Source: Solirubrobacterales bacterium
GTDB taxonomy: Bacteria; Actinomycetota; Thermoleophilia; Solirubrobacterales; Solirubrobacteraceae
Direction: 5' to 3'
DNA: 6,402 bases
NCBI GenBank assembly: GCA_013813955.1
Contig: JACCQW010000300.1
Coordinates: 1 to 6,402, forward strand
The notes below the pieces were generated by a model. It was given only the letters and a program-made list of their open reading frames with translations. It was not told the DNA's origin and did no database searches. Position numbers and translations under genes: made by a program. Shown in pieces: positions 1-5,238 of this stretch (positions within the stretch are counted from its first letter, which is position 1; each line of letters starts with the position of its first letter).

Positions 1-1
1 G

Positions 2-67
2 CGCCGCGACGTGGCGGCGCAGCGCGCGCTCGGGCGCCGGGCCGACGGCTCTCCCAGCTTGCCATAG
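2..67 (+). CDS. Possible C-terminal end of a rightward gene (partial, ambiguous)
   Basis: Twenty-one codons open from the left edge run to a TAG stop at 65-67 and would encode an Arg/Ala-rich tail ending in ADGSPSLP. Nearly all third positions are G or C (the last Pro codon, CCA, and one TCT are the exceptions), which fits coding in this genome, and the gene would converge on pyruvate kinase with a gap of 47 bp. In DNA this GC-rich, so short a stretch proves little. The opposite strand is also open in the pyruvate kinase frame here. I do not recognise the product. The real content can only be settled with sequence to the left. Confidence 0.22.
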   Translation, partial: RRDVAAQRALGRRADGSPSLP

Positions 68-114
68 CCGTGGACCTCGCCGACGAAGCTGCGCGGAGAG
101 GTTTCGCGGCGCTC

Positions 115-1524
115 TCACAGTTCTTGGACCTGGAGCAGGGACGTGGTCCCGGGCCGGCCGCTGGGCAGCCCGGCGGTGATGCCGACGCGCTGGCCGCGCG
201 TCAGCCAGCCGAGCTCGATCACGCGGCGGCAGGCGTCGCGGATGAGCGTCTCGGTGACCTCGTGGCGGGCCATCGACGCCGCCTGCACGCCCCACATCAG
301 CCCGCAGCGGCGCACGGTCTCGCGGCCCGGCGACAGGGCGAAGATGGGCACGGTCGGCCGGTGGGCGGAGACCAGGCGTGCCGAGCGGCCCGAGAGTGTT
401 GGGATGACCAGCGCGTCGAGCTCGAGCTCGCGGGCCGCCAGGCACGCGCTGTAGGCAACGGTGTAGGAGGGGTCACGCGTGTCGCGGTGCACGCGCTCCT
501 CGTTCCAGCGGGCGTACGGCGCGCCCTGCTCGGTGAACCGCGCGATCGCCGCCATCATCGCGACCGCCCCGACCGGGTGGGCGCCGACCGCCGTCTCCTG
601 GGAGAGCATCACGGCGTCGGTGCCGTCGAGGATCGCGTTGGCCACGTCGGCCACCTCGGCGCGCGTCGGGCGCGAGGAGGCGACCATCGAGTCGAGCATC
701 TGGGTGGCGGTGATCGACGGGCGGGCATGCTCGCCGGCCAGCGCGAGCAGGCGCTTCTGCACCATCGGGACCTGCTCGATCGGCAGCTCGATGCCCAGGT
801 CGCCCCGCGCGACCATGATGCAGTCCGCCGCGCGGACGATCTCGCCCGCGCACTCGACGGCCTGAGGCTTCTCGATCTTGGCGATGAGCGGCAGGCGCGT
901 GTGGTCGCGCACGAGCGCGATGTCCTCGGGGCTGCGAACGAACGACAGCGCGACCATGTCCACCCCGATGCGCTCGCCGCGGCGCAGGTGCTCGAGGTCC
1001 TCCTCGGGCACGGAGGGCAGCTGGTCCGACGCGCCGGGGATGTTCAGGCCCTGCCGGGAGGCGACCGCGCCGCCGATCTCGACCTCGGCATCGATCTCGC
1101 GCTCGTCCGGGCGCACGGCCAGCACGCGCAGGCGCACGGAGCCGTCGGCGAGGTACATGACCTCCTGCGGGGCCAGCGCCCCGGCGAGGTCGGGATGCGA
1201 CACGGTCATGCGCTCGGCGGTGCCCTCGCCGTCCATGCCGCAGGCGAAGGTCACGTGATCGCCGACGCCCAGCTCCACCACGTCGTCGCCGAGCGGGCCG
1301 ATCCGCAGCTTCGGCCCCGGCAGGTCCTGCATGATCGCCACGGCGCGCCCGGCGCGGTCCGCCGCGTCGCGCACGCGCCGCGCGGTCTCGGCGTGCTCTT
1401 CGGCGTTGCCGTGGGAGAAGTTCAGCCGCGCGACATCCATCCCCGCCTCGACCATCCGCACGAGCGTCTCGGGATCGCGCGATGCGGGCCCGATCGTGGC
1501 CACGATCTTGGTCTTGCGGGTCAC
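115..1524 (-). CDS. pyk: Pyruvate kinase
   Basis: Cytosolic glycolytic enzyme transferring phosphate from phosphoenolpyruvate to ADP, giving pyruvate and ATP. The 469 residues match the usual bacterial length. Visible landmarks: N-terminal barrel start KTKIVATIGPASRD (4-17); LNFSHG (34-39) with substrate Arg33 and Asn35; QDLPGPKLRIG (66-76) leading into the B domain (about 72-168); IAKIEKP (214-220) with catalytic Lys216 and metal ligand Glu218; ARGDLG (239-244) with metal ligand Asp242; TATQML (272-277); LSQETAVG (307-314), where most relatives have LSGETA; and C-terminal domain 350-469 with TLSGRSARLVS (376-386). Lys72 sits where potassium-dependent enzymes have Glu. The start is the GTG reading VTRKTKIV, because homologues begin here; the frame stays open far upstream, but that part overlaps the aminopeptidase and is not protein-like. 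No Shine-Dalgarno is present; TACCGT lies 7 bases ahead of the GTG. It follows the aminopeptidase after 86 bp. Identification is certain from the motifs. Confidence 0.97.
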   Translation of the reverse strand: MTRKTKIVATIGPASRDPETLVRMVEAGMDVARLNFSHGNAEEHAETARRVRDAADRAGRAVAIMQDLPGPKLRIGPLGDDVVELGVGDHVTFACGMDGEGTAERMTVSHPDLAGALAPQEVMYLADGSVRLRVLAVRPDEREIDAEVEIGGAVASRQGLNIPGASDQLPSVPEEDLEHLRRGERIGVDMVALSFVRSPEDIALVRDHTRLPLIAKIEKPQAVECAGEIVRAADCIMVARGDLGIELPIEQVPMVQKRLLALAGEHARPSITATQMLDSMVASSRPTRAEVADVANAILDGTDAVMLSQETAVGAHPVGAVAMMAAIARFTEQGAPYARWNEERVHRDTRDPSYTVAYSACLAARELELDALVIPTLSGRSARLVSAHRPTVPIFALSPGRETVRRCGLMWGVQAASMARHEVTETLIRDACRRVIELGWLTRGQRVGITAGLPSGRPGTTSLLQVQEL

Positions 1525-1610
1525 CGCCCCAACGGTACGGACTCGGGGCCCGTCAGGGCTTCCAGCGCAGCTCGATCGCGCGCGGAAGCGTGAACGGGTG
1601 TACGAACGCC
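1525..1610 (-). promoter_or_regulatory. Intergenic gap with candidate leaderless pyk promoter
   Basis: This 86-bp gap lies between the aminopeptidase stop and the pyk GTG. On the minus strand TACCGT (1537-1532) fits the actinobacterial -10 pattern TANNNT, and 7 bases separate it from the GTG, so transcription would begin at or next to the start codon. I see no TTG-type -35 at 16-19 bp spacing. The only purine run near the start is GGGG, too close to act as a normal ribosome site. No terminator-like hairpin is evident, so pyk could also be read through from upstream. The promoter is inferred from pattern only. Confidence 0.35.
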
Positions 1611-2699
1611 CTACCGGGGCGCGATGAACTCCCCGTCCTCCTGGATGAGCTCGCCGTCGGCGGTGATCCGCCCGCCCGCCCGCAGGTCGCAGATCAGGTC
1701 CCAATGCAGGGCGGACTCGTTCGTGGCGCCGGTCTCGGGATAGGAGCGCCCGAGCGCGAGGTGCACGGTGCCGCCGATCTTCTCGTCGAAGAGGATCGCG
1801 CCGACCGCCCGGTCGATGCCGAAGTTCGTCCCGATGCCGATCTCGCCGAGGCGGCGTGCGCCGTCGTCGGTGGCCAGCGCGTGTTGCAGGTAGGCCTCGC
1901 CGCGCTCGGCCGTCGCGCCGACGACCTCGCCGTCGCGCAGCTCGAGCTCGACGCCGGCCACGTCGGTCCCGGCCGGAGAGGAGGGCACGCCGAAGCGGAT
2001 GCGCCCGTTGGCGCTGCGCTCCAGCGGGCCGGTGAAGACCTCGCCGCTTGGCATGTTGCGCCGTCCGTCGGAGTTCACCCACGTGCGCCCCTTGACGCCC
2101 AGCGTCAGATCGGTCCCCTCGGCCTCGATGCGCAGCTCGCGCGCGCCGCTCAGACGCTCGATGAGCGTTTCCTGGAAGGCGCGCAGCTCCCCCCACGAGC
2201 GCACCGGGTCGGGCTGGTCGAGAAACAGCGCCCGCGCGACGAACGCGCGGAAGGCGTCGAGGTCCATGCCCGCCTGCTGGGCGAGGGCCTGGGTCGGCCA
2301 CAGCGTCGAGCACCAGCGCTTGCGCAGCGCCTGCTCGCGCAGGGGACGGCGCGCGCGCGCCGCGCGCGCCAGGCGCTCGGGGTCGATGCCGGTCAGCGCG
2401 CGGGTGTTCTCCGGCGCCTGGATCGCCAGGCTGGCGTGGGCCTTCTTGACCTCGGCGAAGGCGACCTCGGGATAGGCGTCCAGATGACGGTCGCGCGCGT
2501 GGCGATGGAAGGCGGCGGTGGCGCCGGGCAGCTCGACGCGCAGCAGTGGCCAGGCGTCGCGGGCGAGGATCGCGCGCTGCAGCTCGAGCAGCAGCGGCTC
2601 GGCGAGCGTCGTCGAGCGCACGAGCACCTCTTGGCCCTCGCGCGCCTGCAGGCAGTAGCCCACCAGCAGTTCGGCGAAGCGGGCCGGATCGGGGTTCAC
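1611..2699 (-). CDS. M29-family metallo-aminopeptidase (AmpS/AmpT type)
   Basis: A 362-residue cytosolic exopeptidase of the M29 (thermophilic metalloprotease) family, which removes N-terminal residues from peptides using two metal ions. All ligands known from the Thermus AmpT family are present with matching spacing: Glu220 in NMPSGEVFTGP, Glu286 in LGEIGIGTN, His323 in TVHLALG, His342 and Asp344 in LHWDL, plus the conserved Tyr330 seven residues after His323. The N-terminal part (about 1-200) is the alpha/beta substrate domain, with Trp-rich LW and SWGELR elements. The GTG at 2699 is chosen because it begins MNPDPARFAELLV as in relatives and overlaps the aminotransferase TGA as GTGA; the frame is open further upstream, but that would run deep into the aminotransferase. 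The nearest GGAGG is 13 bases away, so translation probably depends on coupling. Substrate preference cannot be read from the sequence. An Ala/Arg stretch (111-119) is encoded by a perfect CG palindrome. Confidence 0.93.
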   Translation of the reverse strand: MNPDPARFAELLVGYCLQAREGQEVLVRSTTLAEPLLLELQRAILARDAWPLLRVELPGATAAFHRHARDRHLDAYPEVAFAEVKKAHASLAIQAPENTRALTGIDPERLARAARARRPLREQALRKRWCSTLWPTQALAQQAGMDLDAFRAFVARALFLDQPDPVRSWGELRAFQETLIERLSGARELRIEAEGTDLTLGVKGRTWVNSDGRRNMPSGEVFTGPLERSANGRIRFGVPSSPAGTDVAGVELELRDGEVVGATAERGEAYLQHALATDDGARRLGEIGIGTNFGIDRAVGAILFDEKIGGTVHLALGRSYPETGATNESALHWDLICDLRAGGRITADGELIQEDGEFIAPR

Positions 2700-3859
2700 G
2701 CCCGCCAGCCATCCTCCAGGGCGGCGAGGGCGTCGGTGGCGTCGACGCGCAGCTCCTGGGCGAGGGCGCCGACCAGCCGCGCCTGCGGCTCCTGCTCGGC
2801 GCCGGCGCCCATCACGCCGACCCGCCACAGGCGCCCGGCCCATGGCCCAAGGCCGCCGGAGATCTCGATACCGTGGTCGGTGAGCAGCGCCCCGCGGACC
2901 GCGGCCTCGTCGGCGCCGTCGGGCGGTGTGACCGCGAGCAGCGGGTGCAGCTGCTCACCGTCGGGCGCCAGACGCCGGCAGCCCAGCACCGCGAGCGCGT
3001 CGTTCAGCGCGGCGTGGGCGCGGCGGTGGCGCTCCCAGCGGCTGGCCAGCCACTCGTCGCCGACCGCGATGCGCAGCGCCTCGCGCAGTGCGTAGACGAG
3101 GTTGATCGGCGCGGTGTGGTGGTAGGCACGCCCGCCGCCGGCGTTCCAGTAGCCGAGGACCAGCGAGAGATCGAAATACCACGAGCGGCCGGGCTGCTCG
3201 CGGCGGCCCAGCTTGGCCAGCGCGCGCTCCCCGGCGGTGAACGGCGCGAGCCCGGGCGGGCAGTTCAGGCACTTCTGGGTGCCCGAGAACGCGGCGTCCA
3301 CGCCGGCCTCGTCCAGGCGCAGCGGATGGCCGGCCAGCGACGTGACGCAGTCGAGGAGCAGCAGCGCGTCGTGCTCGCGGCAGGCGTCGGACAGGCCCTC
3401 CAGCGGCTGGGCCACGCCGGTGGAGGTCTCGCCGTGCACGACGACCATCGCGTCCAGGCCCTCGCGCGCGGCGGCCACGAGGCGCTCGGGCGCGATCGCG
3501 CGGCCCCACTCGGCCTCAACGCGCACGACCTCGGCCCCGGCGCGGCCGAGCTCGTCGGCCATGCGCTCTCCGAACAGGCCGTGCACGCCGCAGACGACAC
3601 GGTCGCCGGGGTCGACGAAGTTCGCCACGAGCGCCTCCATCCCCGCGCTCCCGGTTCCCGAGATCGGCAGCGTCGCGCCGTTGGCCGTGACGAAAGCCTC
3701 GCGCAGGAGCTCCGCGGTCTCGGCCATCACCTCGGCGAAGGCGGGATCCATGTGCCCGATCGTCGGCAGCGCGAGCGCCTGCAGCACGCGCTCTGGGACC
3801 GGGCTGGGCCCGGAGCCCAGCAGCAGGCGCTCGGGCAGCGCCCCCGCCGGGGCGCTCAC
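2696..3859 (-). CDS. Class V PLP aminotransferase, alanine-glyoxylate/serine-pyruvate type
   Basis: A 387-residue cytosolic enzyme of aminotransferase class V (fold type I), the group that moves an amino group from alanine or serine to glyoxylate or a keto acid. Landmarks: LGSGPSPVPERVLQA (14-28), the family's N-terminal signature; SGTGSAGMEA (67-76) for phosphate binding; HGETSTG (142-148); Asp170 in LLLLD, which contacts the pyridine nitrogen; SGTQKCLNCPPG (192-203) with the Schiff-base Lys196; and Arg346 in LWRVGVMG, which binds the substrate carboxylate. Length is typical. The GTG start overlaps the preceding TGA as GTGA and has a Shine-Dalgarno GGAGG at 3868-3864, four bases upstream, inside the previous gene. 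Serine-glyoxylate, alanine-glyoxylate, and (S)-ureidoglycine-glyoxylate enzymes share these motifs, so the exact donor is undecided; no purine-degradation genes are nearby to favour the last. It is the second gene of the leftward cluster. Confidence 0.92.
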   Translation of the reverse strand: MSAPAGALPERLLLGSGPSPVPERVLQALALPTIGHMDPAFAEVMAETAELLREAFVTANGATLPISGTGSAGMEALVANFVDPGDRVVCGVHGLFGERMADELGRAGAEVVRVEAEWGRAIAPERLVAAAREGLDAMVVVHGETSTGVAQPLEGLSDACREHDALLLLDCVTSLAGHPLRLDEAGVDAAFSGTQKCLNCPPGLAPFTAGERALAKLGRREQPGRSWYFDLSLVLGYWNAGGGRAYHHTAPINLVYALREALRIAVGDEWLASRWERHRRAHAALNDALAVLGCRRLAPDGEQLHPLLAVTPPDGADEAAVRGALLTDHGIEISGGLGPWAGRLWRVGVMGAGAEQEPQARLVGALAQELRVDATDALAALEDGWRA

Positions 3860-4206
3860 GGCGCCTCCACGTCGGGGAAGTGCTCGGCGAGGTGCTCGCG
3901 CAGCACGTCGCGGATCCAGCGGCGCTCGTCGGTGGTGGCGATCCGGTAGCGCATCAGCAGCTCCTGCTGACCCTCGGTGGGCACCTCGTGGACGATCCAG
4001 CGCTCGACCAGCCGCTCGAACAAGAACTCGGTCGCGCGCTGCCAGGAGTCGTCGGTGCTGCGCCCCTGGTCGTGCAGGACCGAGGCGTACTTGCGGCGCG
4101 TGAGCGGGCTCATCGAGCCGCGCAGGACCAGGACGTTGCCCTCGGCATCGCGGTAGTCGATGGTCGCGGCGGAGAGCCGTCCGCGGCCACGGTTGCGCTT
4201 GCCCAT
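3856..4206 (-). CDS. Conserved-looking small protein of unknown function
   Basis: A 116-residue charged, soluble protein that I do not recognise. It has a basic N-terminus (MGKRNRGRGR), a probable beta-hairpin segment (TIDYRDAEGNVLVLRG, 15-30), then mostly helix-forming sequence: SPLTRRKYASVLHDQG (32-47), a Trp-rich amphipathic stretch DDSWQRATEFLFERLVERW (52-70), and an acidic/basic C-terminal helix ERRWIRDVLREHLAEHF (94-110). No signal peptide, membrane segment, Cys cluster or nucleotide-binding motif is visible. The ATG at 4206 is preferred: it gives strong G/C third positions, whereas extending upstream enters the divergent gene and turns low-complexity. It heads the leftward cluster and is fused by a GTGA overlap to the aminotransferase, so the two proteins should be made together. 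No Shine-Dalgarno precedes it; a TAGATT hexamer 7 bases upstream suggests a leaderless message. Coding status is well supported by context and composition; function is unknown. Confidence 0.82.
   Translation of the reverse strand: MGKRNRGRGRLSAATIDYRDAEGNVLVLRGSMSPLTRRKYASVLHDQGRSTDDSWQRATEFLFERLVERWIVHEVPTEGQQELLMRYRIATTDERRWIRDVLREHLAEHFPDVEAP
3864..3868 (-). promoter_or_regulatory. Shine-Dalgarno GGAGG for the aminotransferase
   Basis: GGAGG on the minus strand lies four bases before the GTG at 3859, inside the last codons of the upstream gene. It supports the GTG start and reinitiation at the GTGA overlap. It is the only good ribosome-binding site in the leftward cluster, and the genes preceded by a TANNNT hexamer lack one. 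Confidence 0.6.
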
Positions 4207-4234
4207 CGGCCGCAATCTATCGTCCGCGATCTCG
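4207..4234. promoter_or_regulatory. 28-bp divergent intergenic region with overlapping -10 candidates
   Basis: The entire space between the two divergent start codons is 28 bp. On the plus strand TATCGT (4218-4223) lies 11 bases before the hydrolase ATG, with a poor TTGCGC (4193-4198) 19 bp upstream. On the minus strand TAGATT (4219-4214) lies 7 bases before the small-protein ATG, with TTGGGC (4243-4238) 18 bp upstream. Both fit TANNNT and they share the TA pair at 4218-4219. This is the most A/T-rich spot nearby. Any -35 contacts must fall inside the opposite coding region, and neither gene has room for a ribosome-binding leader. Promoter activity is inferred from pattern and geometry. Confidence 0.5.
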
Positions 4235-5233
4235 ATGGCCCAACCCACCCGCAAACGTGAGCTGGGGCGCGGCGAGCGCGTCCTGCCGGGCGTGTGGCGC
4301 CTGCGCCTGCCGCTGCCCTGGCCCGGCGTGCCGCACTGCAACGCCTGGGCCGTGGCGGCCGGCGACGGGGTCGTGCTCTTCGACACCGGCATGCACGAGC
4401 CGGGCTCGCTGGCGCACCTCGAGCGCGCGATGGGCCAGGTCAACCTCGCGCTCGAGCACGTGCGCCTCGTCGTGTGCACCCACGCGCACTCCGATCACTA
4501 CGGCCAGGCCGCCGACATAGTCGACGCCACGGGCTGTGAGCTGTGGATGCACCCCGATCACGCGCACATGACGGCGCGCGCCGCCGACCCCGAGCAGGCG
4601 CTGGCCCGGCGCCTGGAGGTCGCCCGCCAGAGCGGCGTCCCCGAGGAGCCGCTGCGCCGTTACGCCGAGACCGCCGCCAAGGGCGGCACCGGCATCTCCC
4701 GCGTGATCGAGCCCGACCGCGACCTCGTGCCCGGCGTGGAGGTGCGCACCGACCTGGGCTCGTGGTCGGTGCACGAGACCCCCGGCCATGCGCCCTCGCA
4801 CGTCAGCCTCTTCGAGGCCGAGCGCCGCGTGCTGATCTCCGGCGACCACCTGCTGGGCCGCGTCTCGCTGTACTACGACGCCGGCTACTCGCCCGATCCG
4901 GTCGGCGAGTTCCTCTCCTCGCTGGACACCGTGGCGGCGCTCGACGCGCGGCTGTGCCTGGCCGGCCACGGGCGCACGTTCACCGACGTGCAGGCCCACA
5001 TCGACGCCAACCGCGCGCTGGTCGCCGAGCGGCTGGGCAACGTCGCGCGCGTGCTCGCCGAGCACGGCCCGATCTCGGCCTACGACGCGGTCGGATGGGC
5101 CTACGGCGAGCCCATCACGGCGCTGAACGCCAACTGGTGGCTGTCGGAGACGCTGTGCTACCTGCGCCACCTCGAGGTGACCGGGCGGGCCCGCCGCGAG
5201 GGCGCCGAACCCGAGCGCTGGGCTACCGTGTAG
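4235..5233 (+). CDS. Metallo-beta-lactamase-fold hydrolase with C-terminal helical (LACTB2-like) domain
   Basis: A 332-residue cytosolic hydrolase of the metallo-beta-lactamase superfamily. The full dinuclear metal set is visible: HAHSDH (83-88, giving His83, His85, Asp87, His88), His185 in TPGHAPSH, bridging Asp204 in ISGDH, and His245 in LAGHG. The early strand VVLFDTG (46-52) is the usual superfamily start. Residues 106-165 form a helical insertion between motifs 2 and 3, and residues about 251-325 look like the winged-helix tail found in LACTB2 and related hydrolases. That architecture fits thioester, glyoxalase II-like or other ester hydrolysis, and the related LACTB2 acts on RNA, so the substrate is open; it is not evidence of antibiotic resistance. 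The ATG at 4235 gives MAQPTRKRELG; extending upstream would cross the divergent gene's start. No Shine-Dalgarno is seen. The metF start follows the stop by 5 bp, so the two are probably cotranscribed. Confidence 0.9.
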   Translation: MAQPTRKRELGRGERVLPGVWRLRLPLPWPGVPHCNAWAVAAGDGVVLFDTGMHEPGSLAHLERAMGQVNLALEHVRLVVCTHAHSDHYGQAADIVDATGCELWMHPDHAHMTARAADPEQALARRLEVARQSGVPEEPLRRYAETAAKGGTGISRVIEPDRDLVPGVEVRTDLGSWSVHETPGHAPSHVSLFEAERRVLISGDHLLGRVSLYYDAGYSPDPVGEFLSSLDTVAALDARLCLAGHGRTFTDVQAHIDANRALVAERLGNVARVLAEHGPISAYDAVGWAYGEPITALNANWWLSETLCYLRHLEVTGRARREGAEPERWATV

Positions 5234-5238
5234 CCGTC
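5221..5238 (+). promoter_or_regulatory. Possible internal promoter and small inverted repeat before metF
   Basis: TACCGT (5224-5229) fits TANNNT and ends 9 bases before the metF ATG; the same hexamer precedes pyk. It overlaps an inverted repeat, GGCTA (5221-5225) and TAGCC (5231-5235) with a 5-base loop, which spans the hydrolase stop codon. There is no Shine-Dalgarno here. It could let metF be expressed on its own as a near-leaderless message, but these bases also encode the last residues of the hydrolase, so chance is a serious alternative. Confidence 0.3.

Noticed and set aside
1525..2712. Apparent N-terminal extension of pyruvate kinase to 865 residues
   Set aside because: The extra 396 residues overlap the aminopeptidase in another frame and are Arg/Ala-rich with no domain; homologues start at the VTRKTKIV position.
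70..3949. Long open plus-strand frames opposite pyruvate kinase, aminopeptidase and aminotransferase (70-1593, 1482-3095, 2546-3949)
   Set aside because: They are antisense shadows: their products are Arg/Ala/Gly/His-rich low-complexity sequence, they overlap genes with clear catalytic motifs, and long open frames are expected on the opposite strand in DNA this GC-rich.
4235..5233. Antibiotic-resistance beta-lactamase
   Set aside because: The motif set is that of the wider superfamily; there is no signal peptide, and the C-terminal helical domain points to a cytosolic hydrolase of another kind.
4217..5238. Long minus-strand frame opposite the hydrolase (4217-5170) and plus-strand frame leading into metF (4543-5238)
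   Set aside because: Both are shadow frames of the hydrolase gene, which has a complete metal-binding set; metF homologues start at MRIDEIF.
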